NCBI GenBank assembly: GCA_963748105.1
Contig: CAVVHP010000014.1
Span: 1 to 64,000, forward strand
Direction of reading: 5' to 3'
DNA: 64,000 bases
Origin: JAKAGZ01 sp963748105
Lineage (GTDB): Bacteria; Bacteroidota; Ignavibacteria; Ignavibacteriales; Ignavibacteriaceae
Of this stretch, positions 1 through 8,255 are shown piece after piece (position 1 is the stretch's first letter; the number at the start of each line of letters is the position of its first letter). The notes under the pieces were generated by a model, which was given only the letters and a program-made list of their open reading frames with translations, searched no databases and had not been told where the DNA came from. Made by a program: the position numbers and the translations under genes.

Positions 1-17
1 AATGGGTTTATCAATTT

Positions 18-962
18 TTAGCTATATAATTGTTGGATGCTTGTAGCCTGTATCTTGAGCCATTCTATCATTTCCCTTGGAGATAAAACTTTTGCTTCTG
101 TTTTTAATGTTAAGAAAATAGTACCGAACCAATCGATTTCTTCTCTTGTTATTGGGAGGTTGATTTCTCCGGATTCATCTTTTTTTATCTTCAAATAATC
201 ACCTAATTGGGGATGGGAGTCAAGGAGCTTACACCCGCGTTTTGTTAAATAGACTTTTAGTAGTAGTTTTTCTTCTTTAGTAGAATTATCTTTATTCTTC
301 CACACTTGGATGCTCATATCCTCTGGTTTTTCAAAGCTGGCATCAGAAATTGAGACACTAATAAAACGATCTAGTCTTAGTGAAATATGGTCCTTTCTTT
401 TGTAGCAATAGCAACCACAATAGTACAAGCCATTAGCTAGGAAAATTCCATAGGGATAGATGGTTCTTTTTGATCTAGATGATGTGGACTCATATTCAAT
501 ATCAATTAATTGTTTATTAATAGAAGCTTGTAAAACAGATTGAAAGTATGGAATCTTTATATTTCGTGTTGGGGTATAAAGAAGTATGCGCTTTTTAAGT
601 GCTTCAATTTTTGCAATCATATCAGCTGGTAAAGTGGTGCGTATTTTAGTGATGGTATCAATATGAACGTTTGTAAACGGATTATTTGGGTAGACTTCCA
701 ACATTTCATAAGCAATTAACAAACCTGTTGCTTCTTCTAAGGTAAGCGGAATATTTGGTAAAGGAGGAGGCTGAAGTACTTGATACCCACCGTAAGGCCC
801 TGTTGTAGAATAAATAGAAACCCCCATTTCATTTAAAGTTTGCATATCTCTGATGATTGTTCTAGTAGAAACGGAAAAATGTTCGGATAATTCTTTCGTA
901 GTATAAATTTTTTTATCTTGAAAAAGAGATAACAACTCAATTAATCGATGGATTTTCTTCAT
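18..962 (-). CDS. YafY-type HTH/WYL-domain transcriptional regulator
   Basis: Predicted DNA-binding repressor or activator of the DeoR/YafY type. The N-terminal winged helix spans roughly residues 1-60 (pattern TTKELSEHFSVSTRTIIRD), followed by a WYL domain in the middle (PYGIFLANGLYYCGCYCYK) and a C-terminal WCX-like extension, about 314 aa in total, normal for the family. I choose the ATG at 962 because AGGAG lies just upstream of it; the open frame runs 63 codons further with no family sequence. It is divergent from the hydrolase at 1063, with a perfect palindrome between them, so it probably controls that gene and itself. Ribosome sites and protein sequence look like Bacillus, unlike everything right of about 3950. 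The ligand is unknown. Confidence 0.85.
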   Translation of the reverse strand: MKKIHRLIELLSLFQDKKIYTTKELSEHFSVSTRTIIRDMQTLNEMGVSIYSTTGPYGGYQVLQPPPLPNIPLTLEEATGLLIAYEMLEVYPNNPFTNVHIDTITKIRTTLPADMIAKIEALKKRILLYTPTRNIKIPYFQSVLQASINKQLIDIEYESTSSRSKRTIYPYGIFLANGLYYCGCYCYKRKDHISLRLDRFISVSISDASFEKPEDMSIQVWKNKDNSTKEEKLLLKVYLTKRGCKLLDSHPQLGDYLKIKKDESGEINLPITREEIDWFGTIFLTLKTEAKVLSPREMIEWLKIQATSIQQLYS

Positions 963-980
963 GGATTTTCTCCTGTATTT

Positions 981-997
981 ATGACATGTTCTGTCAT
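981..997. promoter_or_regulatory. Palindromic operator candidate between divergent genes
   Basis: ATGACA at 981-986 and TGTCAT at 992-997 are perfect inverted arms around a 5-base spacer. The site lies 19 bases upstream of the regulator start and 66 bases upstream of the hydrolase start. A dyad between a divergent regulator and its neighbour is the expected place for an autoregulatory operator. Binding is inferred, not shown. Confidence 0.55.
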
Positions 998-1062
998 TAA
1001 TATAACTTATACTAATAGATAAATCATCAATAAATGGAAAAATAAAGTAGCGGAGGATAATC

Positions 1063-1992
1063 ATGCGAGAATATAATTTTTTTAATTTAGAAGAAATAGC
1101 AGATGGGGTTTTTGCCGCAATAATAAAAAATGGAACTGGAGCCTTAGGCAACGCAGGCTTTATAGATCTCGGAGAAGAAACGCTTGTCTTTGATACATTT
1201 TTAATTCCAGATGCTGCAGAAGAATTAAAGAGAGTGGCAGAGGAAAAGACAGGGAATCAAGTAAAGTATGTAATCAATTCACATTGGCATGGGGACCATG
1301 TGTTTGGCAATCAAGTGTTTTCAAATGCCGTTATTATTTCTACGGAAAAAACACAGGAGTTATTTCTAGAGATGAATAATATTAATAAATCAGAAATGTC
1401 AAAGTCATTAGCGCAGTATCTTGAAACTCAGGAACAGCAACTTGAAGAGCAAATCGACGAAAAAAGAAGACTATCCTTAAGAGAGGATATTGCAGACAAA
1501 AGGGCTTTGTTAGAGGCAGTTCCTAATTTGAATCCGGTTCCTCCAACAATCACCTATAATGAACAGCTTTGTTTAACTGGAACAAAGAGAAAGGTGGAGT
1601 TGTTATCTTATGGTGGAGGCCATACGTTAAGTGATACTTTTTTATATCTCCCAGATGAAAAAATACTCTTTGCTGCTGACCTTGTCATAATTGATCATCA
1701 TCCCTGGATGGGAGCTGGTCAACCAGAAGAATGGCTAGAAATATTAGGTCAGCTTGAAAAACTAGAATTTACAACGGTGGTACCGGGCCATGGATCAGTA
1801 GGAAATAAAGGTAAAGAGCATTTAGCTTGGATTAGAAACTATTTAAAAGCTGTTTTAACAACGGTAGAGAGTTATAAGGAAAAAAATAACATTCCAGATA
1901 ATGACGAAGAAATTAAAGTGCCGGAAATCTACGAGGAACTACAATTTGCTGGTGGTTTTCAACAAAATGTGCTGGCACTTTTGAAGCGTTAA
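1063..1992 (+). CDS. Metallo-beta-lactamase-fold hydrolase
   Basis: A 309-aa MBL-superfamily enzyme, probably cytoplasmic since no signal peptide is visible. The zinc motif HWHGDH is at residues 74-79. Further metal-site segments follow: GGGHTLSDTF near residue 186, FAADLV near 205 and VPGHG near 240. Between the first motif and the rest lies a charged helical insert rich in Glu and Lys (about residues 105-150). The start is supported by GGAGG seven bases upstream. It is divergent from the WYL regulator and probably controlled through the dyad at 981-997. The substrate cannot be told from sequence; related proteins include lactonases, thioesterases and drug-inactivating enzymes. The gene belongs to the Bacillus-like segment. 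Confidence 0.85.
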   Translation: MREYNFFNLEEIADGVFAAIIKNGTGALGNAGFIDLGEETLVFDTFLIPDAAEELKRVAEEKTGNQVKYVINSHWHGDHVFGNQVFSNAVIISTEKTQELFLEMNNINKSEMSKSLAQYLETQEQQLEEQIDEKRRLSLREDIADKRALLEAVPNLNPVPPTITYNEQLCLTGTKRKVELLSYGGGHTLSDTFLYLPDEKILFAADLVIIDHHPWMGAGQPEEWLEILGQLEKLEFTTVVPGHGSVGNKGKEHLAWIRNYLKAVLTTVESYKEKNNIPDNDEEIKVPEIYEELQFAGGFQQNVLALLKR

Positions 1993-1997
1993 TATGT

Positions 1998-2035
1998 AAA
2001 AATGACTAGGTTAATGTAACCTAGTCATTTTTTTC
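1998..2035. terminator. Bidirectional rho-independent terminator
   Basis: AATGACTAGGTTA (2001-2013) and its perfect complement (2017-2029) form a 13-bp stem with a 3-base loop. It has a T-run on the + side and an A-run on the other. It sits between the convergent hydrolase and MFS genes and can serve both. Confidence 0.9.
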
Positions 2036-2036
2036 T

Positions 2037-3548
2037 TTAACTATTAGCTGTTTTCGTTCCATTTGGTAGGAATAAGATAAGAATAAAACTGATCAATGCA
2101 AGGATAAATAATCCCCAGAAAACATGATGGAGTGCAATTGTTAATCCATCTTCTAACACTTGAATCACTTCATGTGAAAGACTCTTTCGTTTAACAGGGT
2201 CAAGCATGGTGTTGGTAACATCAAGGTCAAGCTTCTCCCCTAAATTGTTAGAATGAGATGCCAAGTAATTGGATAAACGAGTATTTAATATACCGCCCAT
2301 TAAGGCGATCCCTACGGTATTGCCCAAAATTCTCATAAACATATTGGAAGCGGTAGCAACGCCTCTTACTTTCCACTCTACACTACTTTGGATGGAAACA
2401 ATGAAGGTAGTTGTGCTAAACCCCATTCCAACCCCAATAAAAAATGCGCCAGCACCAACTAAAATTGGACCGTATTCAGGCTGTGAAAAAATTAAAATGA
2501 TCGAACCAATAACAAGTCCAAATCCACCAATTAAAGCAGTTTTAAGAAAACCTAAACGCATTAACACCTTCCCGGCGATGGTTGATGAAATTGGCCAACC
2601 AATGGACATCATCGCAAGAGAAAAACCTCCAACGATAGCCGACTTTTCCATAACACCTTGCACATAAGTAGGAATAAAACTAATGACACCTATCATAATC
2701 ATTCCAGTAGATAAGGAGCCAAGGTTGGATATAGAAATAATACGATTTTTCCATATTCCTAATGGCATCATAGGTTCTTTTGCACGTTTTTCTTGGATTA
2801 GAAACAAAATAAATACAACAATAAATAAAGCAAATAGTCCTAGACTTGTAGTTGAAGTCCAACTCCAGGCAACTCCACCTTGTATTAATGCAAGCATCAA
2901 CGTACTAATTGAAATAAGCAATAGACTGGATCCTAAATAATCGATAGAGTGTTTCTTCTTCTCAACATCCTCGTGCAGATATAAGATGATTCCTCCAAGC
3001 GATATGATTCCAAATGGAATGTTAATCCAATACACCCATGACCAAGTAAGATATTCTACAAAGAAGCCACCAAGTGCGGGTCCTATAATAGAAGATATCC
3101 CCCACACACTAGCAAGGTAACCTTGGATTTTTGAACGTTCTTCCATGGAGTAAATGTCCCCTACAATCGTTGTTGCAATTGGCTGAACGGCACCTGCTCC
3201 AATTCCTTGAATAAGACGGAATAAAATTAATAATGGCATTGTCGGAGCAAATCCACATAAAATTGACCCAATTAAAAAGACAATTACACCAATAATATAA
3301 ATTGGTTTTCTACCAAATAAATCAGCTAGCTTCCCATATATAGGTACAGAAACAGCTTGCATTAATAAAAAGATAGAAAATACCCAAGTAAATAGTTTAA
3401 ACCCACCTAAATCAGCAACAATACTTGGCATCGCAGTTGCAACGATCGTCGCCTCAATCGCTGCCATAAACATCCCAATAATAATGGAAGCAAGAACAAA
3501 TGCACGTTTCGTTGTTTTAGGTTTTTCGTTTGTTTTTCTATTCTCCAA
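2037..3548 (-). CDS. DHA2-family (14-TM) multidrug MFS transporter
   Basis: A 503-aa integral membrane proton-drug antiporter of the EmrB/QacA (DHA2) type. Motif A is GKLADLFGRKP near residue 72 and motif C is GISSIIGPALGG near residue 150. The hydrophobicity pattern and length fit 14 membrane segments. The start is a TTG with AGAGGAG upstream on the minus strand. It converges on the MBL hydrolase and shares its terminator. Drug export is the usual role of the family, but the substrate is unknown. Sequence style is Bacillus-like, so with the regulator and hydrolase it probably represents foreign or contaminating DNA in this window. Confidence 0.9.
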   Translation of the reverse strand: MENRKTNEKPKTTKRAFVLASIIIGMFMAAIEATIVATAMPSIVADLGGFKLFTWVFSIFLLMQAVSVPIYGKLADLFGRKPIYIIGVIVFLIGSILCGFAPTMPLLILFRLIQGIGAGAVQPIATTIVGDIYSMEERSKIQGYLASVWGISSIIGPALGGFFVEYLTWSWVYWINIPFGIISLGGIILYLHEDVEKKKHSIDYLGSSLLLISISTLMLALIQGGVAWSWTSTTSLGLFALFIVVFILFLIQEKRAKEPMMPLGIWKNRIISISNLGSLSTGMIMIGVISFIPTYVQGVMEKSAIVGGFSLAMMSIGWPISSTIAGKVLMRLGFLKTALIGGFGLVIGSIILIFSQPEYGPILVGAGAFFIGVGMGFSTTTFIVSIQSSVEWKVRGVATASNMFMRILGNTVGIALMGGILNTRLSNYLASHSNNLGEKLDLDVTNTMLDPVKRKSLSHEVIQVLEDGLTIALHHVFWGLFILALISFILILFLPNGTKTANS

Positions 3549-3660
3549 TCTAATCTCTCCTCTCGCTTAAGCTCACGTATATGTAAAAAACAACTTTAAC
3601 TATTATACCACCAGTTTTTACTATGCTAAAAGGATAAACTCGGGAAGAAGTTTTTTACAC

Positions 3661-3686
3661 AAAAAAAACCACCTTAAGATGGTTTT
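3661..3686 (-). terminator. Terminator of the truncated YwaF-like gene
   Basis: AAAACC (3665-3670) pairs with GGTTTT (3681-3686) around ACCTTAAGAT, which itself pairs internally with one mismatch. An A-run at 3661-3668 gives a U-tract for minus-strand transcripts. The stop codon of the pseudogene overlaps the stem. Confidence 0.6.
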
Positions 3687-3957
3687 AATCATAATCAATA
3701 GTGTTTGAGTTATTTTCAACAACATTCCTAGTTGTTTTTCGAAATGGTAAATAGAAAAGAGTAAATAAAACAATGGCAAGCCCCTCAAAGGAAAGAATAT
3801 ACCATGGATAAGGACCCAAATAGTCAATTGCCGTTGGATTTAAAGGCTTATGAGAAACATATAAATAATTGCCTCCTGTGAAGATGTTGATAACATAAAG
3901 ATATCAGAAACGGAATACCAACACCATAATTGTGCTTTTTTTACCATTATCCCCCTT
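3685..3957 (-). pseudogene. C-terminal fragment of a YwaF/TIGR02206-like membrane protein
   Basis: Reading the minus strand to the stop at 3685-3687 gives a segment with GGNYLYVSHKPLNP, then DYLGPYPWYILSFEGLA, then a basic and acidic tail. I recognise this as the C-terminus of the YwaF-like integral membrane family. An in-frame TGA lies just upstream, at about 3902-3904, where the family has an ordinary residue. Beyond about 3950 the similarity ends and a different genome begins. No start codon is present. It is therefore truncated at the junction and also interrupted by a stop, or by a base error. The family call comes from memory of the motif, not a search. Confidence 0.6.
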
Positions 3958-3960
3958 TAA
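3930..3960. other. Junction between Bacillus-like and Ignavibacteria-like DNA
   Basis: Left of this point a YwaF-like coding sequence is still being read on the minus strand. Right of it begins the terminator of the ABC-F gene, whose A-run starts at 3958. A gene cut mid-sequence against an intact terminator, together with a change of gene style, marks a join. No repeat, integrase, transposase or tRNA is visible at the join. Confidence 0.6.
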
Positions 3961-3991
3961 AAAAACCCGGCGCTGAATTACAGAACCGGGT
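3958..3991 (-). terminator. Terminator of the ABC-F gene
   Basis: ACCCGG (3965-3970) and CCGGGT (3986-3991) form a 6-bp stem. On the minus strand it is followed by seven T (3958-3964). It lies 74 bases downstream of the ABC-F stop codon. Confidence 0.7.
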
Positions 3992-4064
3992 GAAACTTTT
4001 CAAGCTGCTAAAGAAAGCCAAATCAGGACACAATAATATCCAGACTACAATAAGAAATTAATAC

Positions 4065-5963
4065 TCAGGAGAGTTCTTCTTTCTTCCTCTCTAGTTCATC
4101 CCACCTGTCGTAAAGTTTTCTTACCTCAGCTTTTGCTTCTTCAAGCTGTTGAGTCAATTCATTTGTCCTTTCGGCATACTTCTCAAAAAAATCAGGTGAA
4201 GTAAATATTTTTTCTACTCTTTCAACTTCTGATTCCGCCACAATTATCTTTTCTTCAATTTGTTCAAGCTCTAATGCATCTTTGTAGCTTAGCTTTTTAG
4301 GCTTTGATTTGTTTCGTCCTTCATTAGTAACAAGTGTTTTTTTTTCTTTTGTTTTCAAGTCTTCTTTTTCGGCCTCACGCTTCTTCTTTTTTTCAATATA
4401 ATAATCATATCCCCCTTCACTGTAATAAATTTCTCCGTTTCCCTCCAGCGCAAGAATTCCATTACAAACCCGATTCAGAAAATATCTGTCGTGACTTACT
4501 ACCATTACACAACCTTCAAAGGCAACAAGTGCTTCCTCAAGAATTCGCAAAGTAGGAAGATCAAGATCATTGGTTGGCTCATCCAGCATAAGGAAATTTC
4601 CACCTGCACATAATATTTTTGCAAGCGTAAGCCTGCTTTTTTCTCCACCCGATAATCTTCCCACAAGTGTATTTATCCTGTCGTCAGTAAAAAGGAAGCG
4701 TCGCAGGTACGTCCAGACACTTAACTGATGCTTCCCAAATTTTACAGTCTCACTGCCTTCGCCAATCGCCTTTATAACAGTGTCATCTTCATTTAACAAA
4801 AGCCTGGCCTGATCTACATAATTAAAAAGAGTGTTTTCGCCAATTTCAATTTTCCCTTTTGTAGGATTCAATTCCCCTAATATCATTTTAAGAAGAGTGG
4901 TTTTTCCTGCCCCGTTATGCCCTACTACGCCAATTTTTTTGCCAGCTTCAAAAGCGAAATTAAATTTATCGAAAATAGTTTTATCACCAAGCTGTATTCC
5001 TACATTTTTCAGCTCGACAACTTTTTTGCCAAGTCTTTCAGCAGGTGGAATTATCAATTCAACATCAAGATCAACTTCATCGTTTGTTTGTGCCGCTAAT
5101 TCATAAAAATTATCCAGTCTGCTTTTTGATTTTGTTCTCCTCGCCCTTGGGCCACGTCTTACCCAATCCAGTTCTCTTTTTAAGAAAACCTGGCGTTTGT
5201 GTTCTTCAACTTCTTTAATTGCCTGGCGTTCACTTTTATTAATTAAATAGTCTGTGTAATTCCCCTGGTGCGAATAAAAACTGCCTGTAGTAAGTTCTAC
5301 AATCCGGTTGGCAATTCTATCCAGGAAATACCTGTCGTGTGTAACAAAAATGCATGTGCCTTTATAACCGGCGAGAAAATCTTCGAGCCACTCAATTGAT
5401 TTTGTATCAAGGTGGTTTGTAGGTTCATCAAGTATTAATAAATCTGGTTTGGAAATTAATGCACGGCAAAGAGCAACACGTCTTTTTTCTCCTCCTGAAA
5501 GTGTCTCAATATCTCTTTTGCTATCTGGTGCATTTAATGAATTTATAAGAACGTTGATTCGTTTTTCGAGATGCCAGGAATCTTTTCTTAAAATCATTTC
5601 TTCAAGATGATGTTTATTTGGAGCATCAAAGGGAGTATTCTCATAATTATGGATTAAATCCAGTTCATCAGAAGCTCCGGATAAAATATTTTCATAAACA
5701 TTCTTAGTCTCTTCAAGAGTAAATTCCTGTGATAAGAACCCAGTGATCAAATCTTTTTTCTTTGCAACCTTTCCGGAATCAGGCTGCATCATACATGAAA
5801 TAATTTTTAAGAAAGTGGATTTGCCTGCACCGTTTCTGCCTACTAACCCGATGCGGTCTCCTTCGTGAACGCTTAAAGAAGCTTTATCAAGAATTACCTG
5901 GTCACCGAAGTGAATTTCCAGTTCAAGGGCAGTTAGTATTACGGGGCTTACATTATCAGGCAT
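4065..5963 (-). CDS. uup: ABC-F family ATPase, Uup-like
   Basis: A 632-aa soluble protein with two ATP-binding cassettes and no membrane segments, so it acts on ribosomes or nucleic acid and not in transport. In domain 1, Walker A GRNGAGKST is at 42-50, signature LSGGEKRR at 155-162 and DEPTNHLD at 179-186. In domain 2, Walker A GHNGAGKTT is at 348-356, signature LSGGEKSR at 437-444 and DEPTNDLD at 461-468. The linker carries WVRRGPRARRTK at 267-278, and the C-terminus (about 560-632) is a charged coiled coil. Both features are typical of Uup among ABC-F proteins. Uup is linked to ribosome function and to reducing precise excision of transposons. A TTTA/TATATTTG promoter lies upstream. Confidence 0.9.
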   Translation of the reverse strand: MPDNVSPVILTALELEIHFGDQVILDKASLSVHEGDRIGLVGRNGAGKSTFLKIISCMMQPDSGKVAKKKDLITGFLSQEFTLEETKNVYENILSGASDELDLIHNYENTPFDAPNKHHLEEMILRKDSWHLEKRINVLINSLNAPDSKRDIETLSGGEKRRVALCRALISKPDLLILDEPTNHLDTKSIEWLEDFLAGYKGTCIFVTHDRYFLDRIANRIVELTTGSFYSHQGNYTDYLINKSERQAIKEVEEHKRQVFLKRELDWVRRGPRARRTKSKSRLDNFYELAAQTNDEVDLDVELIIPPAERLGKKVVELKNVGIQLGDKTIFDKFNFAFEAGKKIGVVGHNGAGKTTLLKMILGELNPTKGKIEIGENTLFNYVDQARLLLNEDDTVIKAIGEGSETVKFGKHQLSVWTYLRRFLFTDDRINTLVGRLSGGEKSRLTLAKILCAGGNFLMLDEPTNDLDLPTLRILEEALVAFEGCVMVVSHDRYFLNRVCNGILALEGNGEIYYSEGGYDYYIEKKKKREAEKEDLKTKEKKTLVTNEGRNKSKPKKLSYKDALELEQIEEKIIVAESEVERVEKIFTSPDFFEKYAERTNELTQQLEEAKAEVRKLYDRWDELERKKEELS

Positions 5964-6285
5964 AAAAAGTAAATGGTCTAAAAATTAAAATGAACTTCAA
6001 ATATACAGTTTAAATGGCTTCCCCTAAACGATTTTAGGGCACATTTGAATCACTAATTATGATATATGCTTTTATTAGCGTATGTTATAACTCGTGATTT
6101 TTATGGGAATCCTCCGAAAGGAGCCCTCTGGACAGACTTCTAAACAAGAATGCTACCATACATTCCCCTTCTGATTACAAAAATTTAATAAATTATTTAA
6201 ACAAACAGTTGTATTAAGACTTAACTGTTCGGTAATTACCGGGCCAGTTTTAATGCGGCAAAATACTAATTATAGAGAACGATAT
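5964..6285. other. Divergent intergenic region with long helicase leader
   Basis: This gap separates the minus-strand ABC-F gene from the plus-strand helicase. Besides the ABC-F promoter it holds a small perfect hairpin, CTCC-GAAA-GGAG at 6112-6123, which sequesters a ribosome-site-like GGAG and may lie in the helicase leader. No gene is seen here. Confidence 0.35.
5998..6028 (-). promoter_or_regulatory. Bacteroidota-type promoter for the ABC-F gene
   Basis: On the minus strand, TTTA (complement of 6025-6028) is followed after 19 bases by TATATTTG (complement of 5998-6005). This matches the -33/-7 pattern TTTG-N19-TAnnTTTG with one change at -33. It lies 35 bases upstream of the start codon. 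Confidence 0.5.
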
Positions 6286-7581
6286 ATGTCATTCGAAAAT
6301 CTTAAACTCATTAAACCAATTTTAACTGCAGTGGCAAACGAAGGTTATGCAATCCCGACGCCAATTCAAGAGCAGGCAATTCCTGTAATACTCGATGGAA
6401 AGGATATACTGGGAAGCGCGCAGACCGGCACCGGGAAAACCGCCGCATTCGCAATTCCAATTTTACAAATTCTCAGCGGAGTAATGAATACCGGCAAATC
6501 ATACGGTAATCCTTTCCGCTCCGGAAATAAAAAAGCAATAAAAGCATTGGTTGTTACTCCAACAAGGGAACTTGCTGTTCAGGTAAGCGAAAGCTTTACA
6601 GCATACGGTAAACATACAGGGCTGAGAAACACAGTTGTATACGGTGGAGTTTCACAAAAAACACAAACAGATAAATTAAGACGGGGAGTGGATATTCTTG
6701 TTGCCACACCGGGCAGACTTCTTGATCTTATAAATCAAAATTACATTAATCTTTCCCAGGTAAAACTTCTGGTTCTGGATGAAGCGGACAGAATGCTTGA
6801 TATGGGATTTATTAATGATATAAAGAAAATTATAGCAAAAGTTCCTGAAAAAAGACAGACTCTCTTTTTCTCGGCTACTATGCCGGCGGAAATTGTAAAG
6901 CTTTCCAGGACAATTCTGAAAAACCCGGTAAAAATTGAAATCGCACCCGAGACAAAAACAGTTGAAGTTATTAAACAGGCGGTTTATTTTGTTTCGAAGC
7001 CGAATAAAAAAAACCTATTGATTCATATTTTGAAAAATGAGAATATTGAATCTGCTCTCGTATTCACAAGAACGAAACGCGGCGCGGATTCTGTCACAAA
7101 GTTTTTAAATTCTGAAAAGATTAATTCGGCAGCAATTCACGGTAATAAATCACAGGGCGCAAGACAACTGGCCTTAAATAATTTCAAACTGCAGCGCACT
7201 AGGGTACTGGTTGCTACTGATATTGCTGCAAGAGGAATTGATATAGATAAACTATCTCACGTATTTAATTTTGATATTCCTGATTTGTCTGAAACATATA
7301 TTCACAGAATTGGCAGAACCGGTAGAGCCGGCCTTGGTGGTACCGCACTTTCTTTCTGTGACTCTGAAGAAAGAAGTTATTTAAGGGATATAAACAGGCT
7401 GATAAAAACGAATATCCCGGTTATTGAGGATCATCCCTTTAATTCAGGCCCAGCCGATAGTAATTCTTTTGATGTACCTGTTAAGAAATACAGATCTTCA
7501 AGAAAATCAGGATCATCCGGTTTTTCCAGGAACAAAAAAAGATGGACCAGAAAGCCCCAGAAAAGAAAAGGACAGGTCTAG
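6286..7581 (+). CDS. rhlE: DEAD-box RNA helicase, RhlE type
   Basis: A 431-aa ATP-dependent RNA helicase that remodels RNA structure, typically during ribosome assembly or cold adaptation. The Q motif GYAIPTPIQEQ is at 20-30 and motif I AQTGTGKT at 45-52. Motif II is LDEAD, motif III SATMP, and motif VI HRIGRTGRAG follows in the second RecA-like domain. The C-terminal tail from about residue 395 is rich in Lys, Arg and Ser and would bind RNA non-specifically. I prefer the ATG at 6286 (MSFENLKL, the usual RhlE beginning) over the upstream in-frame ATG at 6253. The leader is long for this genome. PabA follows after 107 bases and may be co-transcribed. Confidence 0.92.
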   Translation: MSFENLKLIKPILTAVANEGYAIPTPIQEQAIPVILDGKDILGSAQTGTGKTAAFAIPILQILSGVMNTGKSYGNPFRSGNKKAIKALVVTPTRELAVQVSESFTAYGKHTGLRNTVVYGGVSQKTQTDKLRRGVDILVATPGRLLDLINQNYINLSQVKLLVLDEADRMLDMGFINDIKKIIAKVPEKRQTLFFSATMPAEIVKLSRTILKNPVKIEIAPETKTVEVIKQAVYFVSKPNKKNLLIHILKNENIESALVFTRTKRGADSVTKFLNSEKINSAAIHGNKSQGARQLALNNFKLQRTRVLVATDIAARGIDIDKLSHVFNFDIPDLSETYIHRIGRTGRAGLGGTALSFCDSEERSYLRDINRLIKTNIPVIEDHPFNSGPADSNSFDVPVKKYRSSRKSGSSGFSRNKKRWTRKPQKRKGQV

Positions 7582-7688
7582 TTAAAGCTATAAATGCTTA
7601 TCGGGGACATAATATTATATTTTGATTATTTGGCCCGGTTTAACGAAATTTAGTTTAACCTAATCATTAAATTTTTTGTTATTCCCCG

Positions 7689-8255
7689 ATGAAAATTTTG
7701 GTAATTGATAATTACGATTCATTCACTTATAACATTGTTCAACTTTTGGGTGGTTATAAAAATGAAGTTATTACCAGAAGAAATGATGATATTTCAATTA
7801 GCGAAATCATAGCGTTGAAGCCTGCCAAAATATTGATTTCACCCGGCCCGGGGCGACCTGAAGATTCTAAAATTTCGATAACTATAATAAAAAAACTGGC
7901 AGAAAAGATTCCTATACTAGGCGTTTGCCTGGGCCACCAGGCAATCGGCTATGTGTATGGTGGTAAAATCATCAATGCACCCGAGTTAATGCACGGGAAA
8001 GTATCTGAGATAAGGCACGATAATAAAACTATATTTAAGAAAATTCCTCAGAAATTCGCTGCAACAAGATATCACTCACTTATAATTGAGAAAAAATCAT
8101 TACCGGCTGAGCTTGAAATTTCAGCAGAAACTGAAGATGGTATTATTATGGGGATCAGACACAAAAAATTGCAGGTTGAAGGAATTCAATTTCATCCTGA
8201 ATCTATACTTACTGAAGTGGGTAAAAAGATTATTAAGAACTGGCTCTTACTTTGA
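7689..8255 (+). CDS. pabA: Aminodeoxychorismate/anthranilate synthase glutamine amidotransferase
   Basis: A 188-aa class I glutaminase subunit that supplies ammonia to a chorismate-using partner for folate (PabB) or tryptophan (TrpE) synthesis. The nucleophile Cys80 lies in GVCLGHQ, and His169 and Glu171 lie in FHPES. The N-terminal signature IDNYDSFTYN is present. Length is normal. No PabB or TrpE gene is in the window, so pabA versus trpG cannot be settled by context; bifunctional use is common. Its 3' end overlaps the convergent transglycosylase gene by 9 bases. Confidence 0.85.
   Translation: MKILVIDNYDSFTYNIVQLLGGYKNEVITRRNDDISISEIIALKPAKILISPGPGRPEDSKISITIIKKLAEKIPILGVCLGHQAIGYVYGGKIINAPELMHGKVSEIRHDNKTIFKKIPQKFAATRYHSLIIEKKSLPAELEISAETEDGIIMGIRHKKLQVEGIQFHPESILTEVGKKIIKNWLLL

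Noticed and set aside
3621..3827. 68-aa open frame on the minus strand
   Set aside because: It is an out-of-frame reading of the YwaF-like fragment; the family sequence is in another frame.
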